DNA from: Pararobbsia alpina_A
GTDB taxonomy: Bacteria > Pseudomonadota > Gammaproteobacteria > Burkholderiales > Burkholderiaceae
Direction of reading: 5' to 3'
Length of the DNA stretch: 64,000 nucleotides
Assembly (NCBI RefSeq): GCF_965118125.1
Contig: NZ_OZ221288.1
Location: 1,054,001 to 1,118,000, forward strand
Shown here piece by piece: positions 43,032 to 52,193 of the stretch. The stretch's first letter is position 1. Each line of letters opens with the position of its first letter. The notes under the pieces are model-generated. The model was not told the DNA's origin. It saw only the letters and a program-made list of their open reading frames with translations, and did not search any database. A program made the position numbers and the translations under genes.

Positions 43032-43598
43032 TCAAGCTTTTCGGGCCTTATACGAATCCGTCACTTCTGTCAGACGCGACTTCGTGTCGAACAAACGGCT
43101 CGCCAGGACAGCGCCTTGATAGGCTGCGTACAAGGTACGCCCCGCTGCTTCAGGTGGCCCGGCATCGATCAAGGTCCCTTGTCGCTTGCCTTCGGCGAGC
43201 ACCTTGCCCAGCCAGGTCTCATTACTGCGGAAGAAACTCTGCACCGCCTGCTTCACGTTCTCCGGCAGCGACGCAATATCCGCCGCGAGCATGCCGCACA
43301 AGCAGATCTGATCGCCGTCGCCCAACACCTTGCCGAACATCCGCGTATAGCGGTCAAGCCGCGCATCGGCCGGCAGCGATGAATCGATCGCGTACATTTC
43401 AGCGAGCGACTCACTGCTGTAGGTGTTAACCGCCTCGAGGATCAGATCGTCCTTCGCCGGAAAGTAATAGTGAATACTCGACGTCTTCACACCCACCAGC
43501 TCAGCCAGATCTCGATAGCTGAAGCCGTTGAAGCCCCGAAGCATGATCAGGGTCTGGGCATAACCGACAAGTTGTTCACGGACAGTTCGCGTTTCCAT
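43032..43598 (-). CDS. TetR-family repressor of the esterase gene
   Basis: The 188-residue regulator has an N-terminal TetR HTH (MLRGFNGFSYRDLAELVGVKTSSIHYYFPAKDDLI, residues about 18-52) and an all-helical ligand-binding C-terminus with CLCGMLAADIASLPENV, a pattern of the AcrR/TetR_C_33-like group. The ATG at 43598 is preferred: the longer frame from 43646 would run through the palindromic operator at 43611. It lies upstream of, and on the same strand as, the esterase gene, with matching operators before both, indicating autorepression and esterase control. The inducing ligand is unknown, perhaps an ester. Confidence 0.87.
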   Translation of the reverse strand: METRTVREQLVGYAQTLIMLRGFNGFSYRDLAELVGVKTSSIHYYFPAKDDLILEAVNTYSSESLAEMYAIDSSLPADARLDRYTRMFGKVLGDGDQICLCGMLAADIASLPENVKQAVQSFFRSNETWLGKVLAEGKRQGTLIDAGPPEAAGRTLYAAYQGAVLASRLFDTKSRLTEVTDSYKARKA

Positions 43599-43610
43599 GT
43601 ACCGAACTGT

Positions 43611-43628
43611 ATCTATCAGTAGATAGAT
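43611..43628. promoter_or_regulatory. TetR operator C (autoregulatory)
   Basis: ATCTATC-AGTA-GATAGAT palindrome, 13 bp upstream of the TetR start codon, followed by TTGTC as in operator A's CAATC context. Good candidate for autorepression. Confidence 0.75.
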
Positions 43629-43729
43629 TGTCAACGCGTGTGTCAAAAATAATTTGGACGGTACGCTCGGATGAGCCCGATGCCACCGATACCACCCATG
43701 GCATCAACGGCTTCAACGGCGCCAATAAT

Positions 43730-43765
43730 TTCGGTGACTTCGGTGACTTCGGTGACTTCGGTGAC
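43730..43765. repeat. 9-bp tandem repeat TTCGGTGAC upstream of dctA
   Basis: Four perfect copies in the 320-bp region between the TetR gene and dctA. No gene is recognised there; a short open frame over it reads Gly-Asp-Phe repeats and is probably not coding. Confidence 0.9.
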
Positions 43766-43918
43766 TTCAGCGTCCTCAATGACCCGGCGACCCCGGGCGA
43801 ACCCGATCCCATCCTCTCCCCGGATTGACGCCCCATTTTCGGCTTCCTACGATCCCTGGATCACCGCGCACACAAAGACACCCATACCGCGCGGCTCGAA
43901 TGACACCTGGAGAATGCC

Positions 43919-45247
43919 GTGCTCAAGTTTTTCAACTCGCTGTTTGGCCGCGTGGTGATCGCGCTGGTCGCGGGCATTGCGCTTGGCGCATTGTTCCCAA
44001 GCTTCGCGCAATCTTTGCGTCCGCTAGGCGATGGCTTTCTCAAGCTCATCAAGATGGTCATCGGCCCGATCGTTTTTTGCGTCGTCGTGCACGGCATGGC
44101 ACGCGCCGGTGACCTCAAGAAGGTTGGCCGCGTCGGCATCAAGGCCGTGGTCTACTTCGAGATCATGACGACAATCGCTCTCGTGATCGGCGCCGTGCTC
44201 GCCTATGTCACGCGCCCTGGCGTCGGCATGAATATCGACCTGCATACGCTTGATCCCGCGTCGCTCGACACGTACACGGGTCAGGTCAAGAACCTCAAGG
44301 ACACCGCGGGCTTCCTGCTCAAGATCATTCCGGACACGATCTTCGATGCATTCGCCAAGGGCGACATCCTGCAGATCCTCGTGTTCTCCGTGATGTTCGG
44401 CGCGGCATTGTCGATGCTCGGCCCGCGTGCCGAGAAGGTCAATGTGCTGATCGAAGAACTCTCGCACGCGTTCTTCCGCATGATGGGTTTCATCATCAAG
44501 CTCGCACCGCTGGGTGTACTCGGCGCGATTGCATTTACCACGGGCAAGTATGGCGTTGCGTCTCTCAAGCAGCTCGGGCTGCTGGTGGCGGTGTTCTATG
44601 CGAGCTGCGTGGTGTTCGTGTTCGTCGTGCTCGGCATCGTCATGCGGCTTTCCGGGTTCAGCATCCTCAAGCTCATTCGCTATCTGCGCGAAGAGTTGTC
44701 GATCGTCATTGGCACGGCATCATCCGATGCCGTGCTGCCGCAGGTCATGCGCAAACTCGAATGGCTCGGCGTGAAGGATTCCACGGTCGGACTTGTGATT
44801 CCGACGGGCTACTCGTTCAACCTCGACGGCTTTTCGATCTATCTGACGCTCGCGGTGATCTTTATTGCGCAGGCGACCAACACACCGCTCTCGACGCATG
44901 ACCTGATCGTCGTCGTGCTGGTGTCCCTGCTGACATCGAAAGGCGCGCACGGCATTCCCGGATCGGCCATCGTGATCCTCGCCGCCACGCTGTCGGCGAT
45001 CCCTGCGATCCCGGTGCTCGGACTCGTGCTGATTTTGCCGGTCGACTGGTTTATCGGCATTGCGCGTGCGGTCACGAATCTGATCGGCAACTGTGTCGCG
45101 ACGATCGTGGTCGGCGCGTGGGAACACGATATCGACAAAGCCCGCGCCCGTCGCGTGCTCGATTTCGCACCCGACATGCTCTATTCGGGCGCACCGGATA
45201 CGGAAGCGGACGCGGCGATCGGACGGGAGCATGTTCCGGCGGCGTAA
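43919..45247 (+). CDS. dctA: C4-dicarboxylate:H+/Na+ symporter DctA
   Basis: The 442-residue protein is a full-length DAACS-family carrier. Signatures are the N-terminal FFNSLFGRVVIALVAGIALG, the re-entrant loop serine-rich motif GTASSDAVLP and the transport-domain motif VIPTGYSFNLDG. It takes up succinate, fumarate and malate (and possibly orotate) across the inner membrane. The GTG start at 43919 is supported by TGGAG seven bases upstream; no ATG fits. The 9-bp repeat block lies about 150 bp upstream. No DctB/DctD regulators are nearby. The C-terminal 25 residues are variable. Confidence 0.92.
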   Translation: MLKFFNSLFGRVVIALVAGIALGALFPSFAQSLRPLGDGFLKLIKMVIGPIVFCVVVHGMARAGDLKKVGRVGIKAVVYFEIMTTIALVIGAVLAYVTRPGVGMNIDLHTLDPASLDTYTGQVKNLKDTAGFLLKIIPDTIFDAFAKGDILQILVFSVMFGAALSMLGPRAEKVNVLIEELSHAFFRMMGFIIKLAPLGVLGAIAFTTGKYGVASLKQLGLLVAVFYASCVVFVFVVLGIVMRLSGFSILKLIRYLREELSIVIGTASSDAVLPQVMRKLEWLGVKDSTVGLVIPTGYSFNLDGFSIYLTLAVIFIAQATNTPLSTHDLIVVVLVSLLTSKGAHGIPGSAIVILAATLSAIPAIPVLGLVLILPVDWFIGIARAVTNLIGNCVATIVVGAWEHDIDKARARRVLDFAPDMLYSGAPDTEADAAIGREHVPAA

Positions 45248-45333
45248 GCGTCGAGCCATCCCCCTTGCCCGACCAGCCTGTTTGCGTGCACACTGTATAA
45301 ACATACAGACACCCGGGCGGAAGCGACGGTACG

Positions 45334-47502
45334 ATGCCTCGCCGCCCGCCGCCCACTCGCGCCCCGATGCAAGCCGATACGCCGAACGCCGCTCCCGATC
45401 AGCCGGAGGGCGCCGCCCCTGATTACCTCGCCCGCCTTAACCCGCAGCAGCGCGCCGCCGTCGAACACGGAGTCGCGCCGACGCCCGGCACGACTCCGTC
45501 GGCCCACGTCGCCGAGCCGCTGCTTGTCATCGCAGGCGCGGGGTCCGGCAAGACCGACACGCTCGCGCACCGCGTCACGCATCTGCTGATCAACGGAGTC
45601 GACCCGCGCCGGATTCTGCTGCTGACGTTTTCGCGCCGCGCCGCCGGCGAGATGCGCAAGCGCGTCGAGCGCATCGCGTGGCGCGCACTCGGCGCCGACG
45701 CCGCCACGCTCGCATCGGGCCTGAACTGGTCGGGCACGTTCCACGGCATCGGCGCGCGGTTGCTGCGTGAATACGCCGTGCAGATCGGCCTGTCGCCCAC
45801 GTTCACGATTCACGATCGCGAAGACTCGGCCGACCTGATGAACCTGGTCCGCCACGACCTCGACCTGTCGAGCAAGGACCGGCGCTTTCCGCTCAAGTCG
45901 ACGTGCCTCGCGATCTATTCGCGCGTCGTCAATTCGCAGGCCGAACTGCAGGCCGTGCTCGACAAGGTCTATCCGTGGTGCGCCAACTGGCACGACGAAT
46001 TGCGCGCGCTCTTCGCGGCCTATGTCGAAGCCAAGCAAAAGCAAGACGTGCTCGACTACGACGACCTGCTGCTCTATTGCTCGCACATGATGTCGGAGCC
46101 CACGCTCGCCGCGGAAATCGGCGCCCGGTTCGATCACGTGCTCGTGGACGAATACCAGGACACCAATGCGCTTCAGGCCACCCTGCTGCTCGGACTCAAA
46201 TCCGACGGCCACGGCCTGATGGTCGTCGGCGACGATGCGCAGTCGATCTACTCGTTTCGTGCGGCGACCGTTCGCAACATCCTCGACTTCCCGACGCAGT
46301 TCGATCCGCCCGCGCGCATCGTCACGCTCGAGCAGAACTACCGGTCGACGCAGCCGATTCTCGAAGCATCGAATGCGGTCATCGGCCTCGCATCGGAGCG
46401 CTTCACGAAGAACCTGTGGTCCGAGCGTGCGTCGGCGCAAAGACCATCACTTGTGCATGTTAAGGACGAGGCCGACCAGGCGCGTTTTGTCTGCACGCGC
46501 GTGCTCGAACACCGCGAGGCCGGCACGGATCTCAAGAAGCAGGCGGTGTTGTTTCGCGCGTCCGATCACAGCGGTCCGCTCGAGGTCGAACTCACAGTGC
46601 GCAACATCCCGTTCGTGAAGTTCGGCGGCCTCAAGTTTCTCGACGCTGCACACGTGAAGGACGTGCTCGCGGTGCTGCGTTTTGCGGAGAACCCGCGCGA
46701 TCGCGTGGCCGGGTTTCGTGTGATGCAGCTGTTGCCGGGCATCGGTCCGGTCACAGCGGGACGGGCGCTCGACGCTGTAGCGTCGGCCGAAGCGATGGAC
46801 ACAGCGCAAGCGCTGCGCGCTTTTGCGCCAGGCGCGCGCGCATCGGAGGCCTGGCCGGCGTTTGTCGAACTCGTCGCCGACATCCGCGCCGGCGCACATG
46901 CGTGGCCCACCGATCTCGAGCGCGTACGCGTCTGGTACGAACCGCACTTGCTCGATCAGTTCGAAGACGGGCCGATGCGTATGGCCGATCTGGTTCAGCT
47001 CTCGAACATCGCGTCGGGCTATCCGTCGCGTGAACGGTTTTTGACCGAGCTCACGCTCGATCCGCCTGATGCGACAAGCGACGAGTCCGGCGTGCCGTTG
47101 CGCGACGAGGACTACCTGATCCTGTCGACGATTCATTCGGCGAAGGGCCAGGAGTGGAACCACGTGTTCGTGCTGAACGCCGTCGACGGCTGCATCCCTT
47201 CGGATATGGCCACAGGCTCGCCGGACGAGATCGAAGAAGAGCGGCGCCTGCTTTATGTCGCGATGACGCGCGCCAAGGACACGCTCGATATTGTGATTCC
47301 GCAACGCTTCTACGTGACGCAGCAAACCGCGCAGGGCGATCGGCACGTGTACGGCTCACGCACGCGCTTCGTGCCAAACGCCTTGTTGCCGCGGTTTGAG
47401 TCGACCAGCTGGCCGCGCGACCCGGGCACGCAGCCCACCTCTTCCGAACAGGCGCGGCAGCATATCGACCTAGCCGCAAAGATGCGGAAGATGTGGGGCT
47501 AA
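45334..47502 (+). CDS. UvrD/Rep-type superfamily 1 DNA helicase
   Basis: The 722-residue protein has all SF1A helicase motifs in order: Walker A IAGAGSGKTDTL (about 66-77), Ia TFSRRAAGEM, II VLVDEYQDTN, III GDDAQSIYSFRAA, IV LEQNYRST, V ILSTIHSAKGQEWNHV and VI EERRLLYVAMTRAKD. It should be a 3'-5' DNA translocase active in repair or replication restart. It is separate from canonical UvrD by its shorter C-terminus and the variable 35-residue N-terminus; several Burkholderiaceae carry such an extra paralog. Start at 45334 or ATG 45367. It follows dctA by 86 bp, with no terminator seen. Confidence 0.9.
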   Translation: MPRRPPPTRAPMQADTPNAAPDQPEGAAPDYLARLNPQQRAAVEHGVAPTPGTTPSAHVAEPLLVIAGAGSGKTDTLAHRVTHLLINGVDPRRILLLTFSRRAAGEMRKRVERIAWRALGADAATLASGLNWSGTFHGIGARLLREYAVQIGLSPTFTIHDREDSADLMNLVRHDLDLSSKDRRFPLKSTCLAIYSRVVNSQAELQAVLDKVYPWCANWHDELRALFAAYVEAKQKQDVLDYDDLLLYCSHMMSEPTLAAEIGARFDHVLVDEYQDTNALQATLLLGLKSDGHGLMVVGDDAQSIYSFRAATVRNILDFPTQFDPPARIVTLEQNYRSTQPILEASNAVIGLASERFTKNLWSERASAQRPSLVHVKDEADQARFVCTRVLEHREAGTDLKKQAVLFRASDHSGPLEVELTVRNIPFVKFGGLKFLDAAHVKDVLAVLRFAENPRDRVAGFRVMQLLPGIGPVTAGRALDAVASAEAMDTAQALRAFAPGARASEAWPAFVELVADIRAGAHAWPTDLERVRVWYEPHLLDQFEDGPMRMADLVQLSNIASGYPSRERFLTELTLDPPDATSDESGVPLRDEDYLILSTIHSAKGQEWNHVFVLNAVDGCIPSDMATGSPDEIEEERRLLYVAMTRAKDTLDIVIPQRFYVTQQTAQGDRHVYGSRTRFVPNALLPRFESTSWPRDPGTQPTSSEQARQHIDLAAKMRKMWG

Positions 47503-47666
47503 GCGGATCCCGACGTTTCCGCCGAAAAAAAACATTGTCCGAACAAATGATGTAGCGGACGCGCAGGTAATAAAGGGTTTACACTAATCGCTCTTCTGTT
47601 CCTGCTGACGGTCCCTTTCGGTAATTTCTGCCGCTTTGCCGTCGCCCGTCGCCTTCGTCTTCGCCT

Positions 47667-48890
47667 GTGTCCGTGCAAACTGCCCACTCCACCGTGCCCG
47701 ATTCCGGTACGAACGTCACGCTCAAAGTCATCACCTTTGTCTGCTTCACGTTTATCGCGTACCTGACCATCGGCCTGCCGCTTGCCGTGTTGCCGGGCTA
47801 CGTCCATCAGGATCTCGGCATGGGTTCCGTGCTCGCGGGCCTCGTGATCAGCGTTCAGTATGTCGCGACGCTGATGAGCCGCGCCATGACCGGTCGTCTT
47901 TGTGACAGCAAAGGGGCGAAGAAGGCTGTGTCGCTGGGACTGGCGATGTGTCTGGTCAGCGGCCTGTTCTATGTTGGCGCCGGTGTTTTCGACAGCCATT
48001 CGCCGATCGTCGCGTTTGCGATCCTGATCGTCGGGCGGCTGATCGTCGGTGTGGGTGAGAGTCTCGTCGGCACCGGCTCGATTCAATGGGCCGTCGGCGC
48101 GGTGGGACTGGGCAACACCGGCAAGGTTATTTCGTGGAACGGCGTCGCGACCTATGGCGGTCTTGCCGCGGGCGCGCCGCTGGGTGTCGTTCTGGTGCGT
48201 CTGGCCGGATTCGAGGCGCTCGGTGTCACCGTGATCGTGCTCGCAATCGCCGGACTGCTGCTCGCATGGCGCCAGATTCCGGTGCCTGCCGTGCACGGCG
48301 AACGTCTCGGCATTCATCACGTGTTTCGGCGCGTCGTCAATTACGGCCTGGCGCTCGGCCTTGGCTCGGCGGGCTTCGGCGCGATCGCAACGTTCATCAC
48401 GCTGTACTACGCAAGCCACAACTGGTCGGGTGCGGCGTTCGCGTTAACGGTCTTCGGCGTGTGCTTCTGCGGTTCGCGCCTGATGTTCGTCGATACGATC
48501 GGACGCTTCGGCGGCTACAAGGTAGCGGTGGTATCGATGATTGCCGAGGCAGTCGGCCTCGCACTGCTGGGCTTCGCACCGAGCAGTCTGCTCGCCTTGA
48601 TCGGCGCGGGCCTCGCCGGCACGGGCTTCGCACTCGTCTTTCCAGCGTTGGGCGTCGTCGCGGTCGAGACGGTTCCGCTCGCCGATCGCGGCGCCGCGCT
48701 CGGCTTATATTCGGCGTTTCTCGATCTTGCACTGGGCGTCACCGGACCGGTGGCCGGGATCGTCGCACACCACTTTGGCTTTTCGGCGGTGTATGTCGGC
48801 ACGGCCGGCGTCGTGCTCTGCGGCGGCGGGATCGTCGTCGGCCTGTGGTCGAAAGCGCGCCAGCACGCCGGAACGAGCATGCTCGGCTGA
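47667..48890 (+). CDS. MFS transporter, YfcJ/YhhS-like
   Basis: The 407-residue protein has 12 hydrophobic segments. GYVHQDLGMGSVLAGLVISVQYVATLMSR trimmed and the motif A variant GRLCDSKGAKKAV are typical of the YfcJ/YhhS group, implicated in export of sugars or xenobiotics. The start is a GTG at 47667 (a second GTG follows six bases later); no ATG is suitable before TM1. The upstream 160 bp contains A8 and TTTACACTAAT, which may include the -10. It is convergent with a response-regulator gene 180 bp away. Substrate unknown. Confidence 0.85.
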   Translation: MSVQTAHSTVPDSGTNVTLKVITFVCFTFIAYLTIGLPLAVLPGYVHQDLGMGSVLAGLVISVQYVATLMSRAMTGRLCDSKGAKKAVSLGLAMCLVSGLFYVGAGVFDSHSPIVAFAILIVGRLIVGVGESLVGTGSIQWAVGAVGLGNTGKVISWNGVATYGGLAAGAPLGVVLVRLAGFEALGVTVIVLAIAGLLLAWRQIPVPAVHGERLGIHHVFRRVVNYGLALGLGSAGFGAIATFITLYYASHNWSGAAFALTVFGVCFCGSRLMFVDTIGRFGGYKVAVVSMIAEAVGLALLGFAPSSLLALIGAGLAGTGFALVFPALGVVAVETVPLADRGAALGLYSAFLDLALGVTGPVAGIVAHHFGFSAVYVGTAGVVLCGGGIVVGLWSKARQHAGTSMLG

Positions 48891-49069
48891 CGCACGTCAA
48901 TCGTCCTCACAGGCGTACACCGGGCACGACGCGCCGGCTGACGCAGCCGAACCCATCCACGCCCCGCTTGACGAGGCGCGTGTGTGGGCCGCGCGCCAAC
49001 ACATCGGACGCCGCAGTCACGGCACCGCACGACACCTCGCCGACGCTCACGATCAGGCAGACATTCGCC

Positions 49070-49489
49070 TCAGGCGTGTCGCGGTTTCTGTCGGACTTCG
49101 GAAAGTAATCGATCGAGCACCCGAAGCAGCCCCGCCGGATCGACGGGCTTCGCGACGTGCATCTGAAACCCCTCTCCTACGGCGCGCAACTGATGCGCTT
49201 CGTCGGAGTGCGCCGTCAGTGCGACAGCAGGCGCGTTGGGTGCGCCCATCTTCGATTCGAGATCGCGAAGCTTCTGAATAAAGTAGTAGCCGTCCATACC
49301 CGGCAACTCGATATCGCTGATCACCGCATCGGGTAACCGCTGCTCAATCACAGCCAGTGCACCTTCTGCGTCTGCGACGGCGGTCACATCGGCGTCGCAA
49401 TCGGTCAGCATGGCGGCCAGCGACTGCCGGCTGCCTTCCTCATCCTCGACGATGAGGATGTTCTTGCCACTTACCGCATCTGCGTTCAT
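49070..49489 (-). CDS. Stand-alone response regulator receiver protein (CheY-like)
   Basis: The 139-residue protein is one receiver domain: acidic pocket in NILIVEDEEGS, phospho-acceptor Asp in AVISDIELPGMDG (about residue 58), Thr in ALTAHS and the conserved Lys in HVAKPVDP. There is no output domain, so it acts by protein-protein contact or in a phosphorelay, often with a hybrid histidine kinase. No kinase gene is next to it. Start at ATG 49489. The 192 bp between it and the upstream DUF1488 gene contains no certain gene. Confidence 0.9.
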   Translation of the reverse strand: MNADAVSGKNILIVEDEEGSRQSLAAMLTDCDADVTAVADAEGALAVIEQRLPDAVISDIELPGMDGYYFIQKLRDLESKMGAPNAPAVALTAHSDEAHQLRAVGEGFQMHVAKPVDPAGLLRVLDRLLSEVRQKPRHA

Positions 49490-49681
49490 ATCGCTTTTTC
49501 AACACTTCATATTCTTGGGGCCGGTCGCGACGGCGAATGCCATCGTGCCACCGCGCCGGGTCACGCCCGACAGCCTCGGACTGGCTGGCCAGCCAGTTTC
49601 CCGCCGCTGCGCGAGGGGCGTTCTCCACTTCTGCCGGCTCCAACGGACCCGCCGGCACGGGTGACCGCGCGCCACAGCGCG

Positions 49682-49951
49682 TCAGCCAGAAAAATGCTCC
49701 GTCTTGAGCACCACGGGTTCCGCGGGCTGTTTGACGATACGCCGCTCGAGAGCGACGGCAATCCGCTTGCGACCATCGAGGTAAGCGCGCGTCAGACGAG
49801 GCGGCTCAGCCTCCGGAGGTACCCAGAACCACATCTCGAGAGCCTTGCGCGCAAGCGCGCAACGGACCTCGCGGCCATCGACATCGGCGACAAACTCCAG
49901 GAATTGACCATCGCCGGATAAAGTTGGTTCGGTCGAGAGCGTAATGTTCAT
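49682..49951 (-). CDS. DUF1488 family protein
   Basis: The 89-residue protein has the DUF1488 pattern: an N-terminal strand with Glu (MNITLSTEPTLSGDGQFLEF), VDGREVRCALARKALEM, and a C-terminal helix KRIAVALERRIVKQ. The family is small, cytosolic and common in Burkholderiales, with no known function. The ATG at 49951 is preferred over 49975 because homologs begin at this point. Same strand as the response regulator downstream, which could be co-transcribed. Confidence 0.75.
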   Translation of the reverse strand: MNITLSTEPTLSGDGQFLEFVADVDGREVRCALARKALEMWFWVPPEAEPPRLTRAYLDGRKRIAVALERRIVKQPAEPVVLKTEHFSG

Positions 49952-50327
49952 TGGTTTCCGTGGTATTCCAAACAACTAGCGAACGAAACATCGATGCTCG
50001 CTTGATTCAAAACGCTGCCAAATCCTTGTTTTAAGCAAACAGCGTGCCGGTTAACGAACCCGCTTCGCCACAAGCCGCACCGGTGCTTGCTTTCGGGCTA
50101 GTGTTACCGAATTTCAACATTTTGCGTAAGTTTGACACAGCTAAACGCCTATCGCACTCAGGATATTCAAGACGACTAATTAGGAGGAACACCGATGCCG
50201 TACTAAGAATTTCCAGTAAACGCGTAAGACAGGCAAAAAGCGGCAAACAAGTGCTTTATTTCCCTTGATTACAGGAATATTCAGACCAATACTACAAACT
50301 CCATTTGACCGCTCACCGGGACACATC
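49952..50327. other. Intergenic region, A+T-richer
   Basis: 376 bp between divergent DUF1488 and MarR genes. It is A+T-richer than average and contains probable promoters for both, e.g. TTGATTACAGGAATATTCAG near 50266, but no gene, repeat or strong palindrome was recognised. Confidence 0.4.
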
Positions 50328-50870
50328 ATGGAAAATCTTGCCGCATCCACGACGATGCACAGTCAGTTCCCTTCAAAAGGCTTGGGCATCCCCCACCAAC
50401 CTCTGAGCGAATCGTCTGTGCAAAACTCGCTTGCGACGTCGCTAACCCTCGACAGCCAGCTTTGCTTCGCGCTCTACACGGCGTCGCTGGCGATGACAAA
50501 GGCCTACAAGGCCGTACTCGAAGGTTTTGACCTCACCTATCCGCAGTACCTCGCGATGCTGGTGCTGTGGGAGCACGATGAACTGTCGGTCAAGGATCTG
50601 GCTGCGCGCCTGGGCCTGGATTCGGCGACCCTGACACCGATTCTCAAACGGCTCGAAACGGTCGGGTATGTGCGCCGCGTGCGCGGTGTGCTCGACGAAC
50701 GGCTGGTGCTGATCCACCTCACGGAGTCGGGCAAATCGCTCAAGCTGAGCGCGGCCTTCCTTCCCAACTACATCAACGAAGTCGCCGGCCGCCCGGTGTC
50801 GGACCTCCAGCGCCTGCGCGACGAGCTGCACGACCTCAAAGCCTCCCTCGCTGGCCGCGTGCGTATGTGA
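50328..50870 (+). CDS. MarR-family regulator, OhrR-like
   Basis: The 180-residue protein has the MarR winged helix (SVKDLAARLGLDSATLTPILKRLETVGYVRRVR) and an N-terminal dimerisation helix containing LDSQLCFALYTASLAMTKAY. The Cys in LCFALY is the conserved peroxide-sensing cysteine of OhrR-type repressors. It should respond to organic hydroperoxides. The usual target gene ohr is not next to it; the flanking genes are DUF1488 and a LysR regulator. The first 45 residues are an extension compared with the family; a start at ATG 50355 or GTG 50417 is also possible. Confidence 0.85.
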   Translation: MENLAASTTMHSQFPSKGLGIPHQPLSESSVQNSLATSLTLDSQLCFALYTASLAMTKAYKAVLEGFDLTYPQYLAMLVLWEHDELSVKDLAARLGLDSATLTPILKRLETVGYVRRVRGVLDERLVLIHLTESGKSLKLSAAFLPNYINEVAGRPVSDLQRLRDELHDLKASLAGRVRM

Positions 50871-51123
50871 GCGTGTCACCGTAACCTGAGCACGGCCGGT
50901 GCCATCGGCGGCGGCTCGTGCCTCATCTTTGGAATGATGTATCGCGGTTCACGATTCGACATGACGCAGTCCGCCTGCCACGGCAGCGGGCCGTGCCATC
51001 GTCCGCAGTTCGTGCCGCCTCTTTAGCGCTGCCGGCTCGACTGGCCACCATTCGGCGCCATGCAGACCGCCTGACACCTCACCTCAGCTCACCCCACCTC
51101 GCGTCGCGTCGCGTCACGTCACG

Positions 51124-52011
51124 TCAGCCGGACTGAAGACATAACTCCACAAACCGTTCGACGGCCCGCAGCGGTGCGGCGCCGTGTGGAACGACGATCG
51201 TCAGATGGCGAATCAGGCGATGCGGCGCCGCGACGGACAATGCAATCAGCGCATTGTCTTCGTGGCGCATCGACATGGCTGATACAAAGCCGATTCCCAT
51301 ACCGGCACGCACGGCTTCCTTCACCCCTTCCACCCCCGCGAGTTCGAACGCGACGCGCATCGGCACTGCATTGCGCGCGAACGCGCGCTCCACAGACTGA
51401 CGAACGCCCGACCCGACCTCCCGAAGCACGAGCGGGAATGCGCCGAGTTCCTCGATGCGGACTTCGCCGCCCCGCCGATCGGCCAGGGGGTGTCCTGCCG
51501 GCACCACCGCGACGACTTCGTCTTCGCGCCACTCATGGATCGTCGTACCGGGAGGCAGTGCGTCCCCGGTCGATCCTTCGATCAGCGCGACGTCGAGCTC
51601 GCGCACGGCGGCGAGCACCTCGGTCGAGTTGCCGTAGCGCGTCGAGATCGTCACGCCTGCATGCCGGCGGTGGAATTCGGCAATCAGATACGGCAGGAGA
51701 TAGCTCGCGGGCGTCGTGCTGGCCCCGATGCGCAGATGTCCGGCGTCGAGCGAACGCAGCGCATCTCGAAAGGCGAGCGCTTCCCGGAAATCGGTGCGCA
51801 GGCGCTCCGCATGGAGCGCGAGCTGCCGCCCGGTCTCGGTCAGCGTGATCCCGCGGCCTTCGCGGTGGTACAGGGGTTCGCCGAATTCGTCTTCGAGCTG
51901 ACGCAACTGGCCGGACACCGCTGGCTGCGACAGGAACAACGCGCGCGCAGCGCGACTGATATTGCCGTGCTCGGCGACGGCGGCGAAGGTCAGGAGTTGT
52001 TCCGGGGTCAT
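51124..52011 (-). CDS. LysR-family regulator, YeiE-like
   Basis: The 295-residue regulator has a standard HTH (TFAAVAEHGNISRAARALFLSQPAVSGQLRQLEDE) and a CysB/YeiE-like effector domain. It is divergent from a YeiH-family membrane protein, the arrangement of yeiE-yeiH in enteric bacteria, where YeiE is linked to sulfite or sulfur stress. The putative operator at 52194 lies between the two genes. Upstream of its start the DNA contains two tandem repeats. An interesting link to sulfur metabolism given the sulfur cluster 27 kb away, but the two loci need not be connected. Confidence 0.87.
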   Translation of the reverse strand: MTPEQLLTFAAVAEHGNISRAARALFLSQPAVSGQLRQLEDEFGEPLYHREGRGITLTETGRQLALHAERLRTDFREALAFRDALRSLDAGHLRIGASTTPASYLLPYLIAEFHRRHAGVTISTRYGNSTEVLAAVRELDVALIEGSTGDALPPGTTIHEWREDEVVAVVPAGHPLADRRGGEVRIEELGAFPLVLREVGSGVRQSVERAFARNAVPMRVAFELAGVEGVKEAVRAGMGIGFVSAMSMRHEDNALIALSVAAPHRLIRHLTIVVPHGAAPLRAVERFVELCLQSG

Positions 52012-52086
52012 CGACGGTTCAACAAGAAAGGGCTGTGGATTGCGCCTGCAAACCGGACAGAGCCCGACAGAGCATCGCAGGCGTCA

Positions 52087-52169
52087 GGTCTTGGTCTTGG
52101 TCTTGGTCTTGGTCTTGGTCTTGGTCTTGGCCTCGGGCTTTGGGCTTTGGGCTTTGGGCTTTGGGCTTT
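52087..52169. repeat. Two adjacent tandem repeats, (GGTCTT)7 and (GGGCTTT)5
   Basis: Seven perfect GGTCTT units (52087-52128) are followed after six bases by five perfect GGGCTTT units (52135-52169). Both lie in the divergent promoter region of the LysR and YeiH genes, outside any called gene. The units differ by one base insertion and may derive from one another. Copy number likely varies among strains. Confidence 0.95.
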
Positions 52170-52193
52170 GGCTCAAAACTCCGCGAATTCGCC

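Noticed and set aside
43571..43836. Frames with Ser-Pro-Lys or Gly-Asp-Phe repeats upstream of dctA
   Set aside because: Produced by the 9-bp repeat; no start signals or homology.
49440..49658. 72-codon minus-strand frame between DUF1488 and the response regulator
   Set aside because: Reads somewhat protein-like (GNWLASQSEAVGRDPARW) but overlaps the response-regulator start by 50 bp and has no convincing ribosome site.
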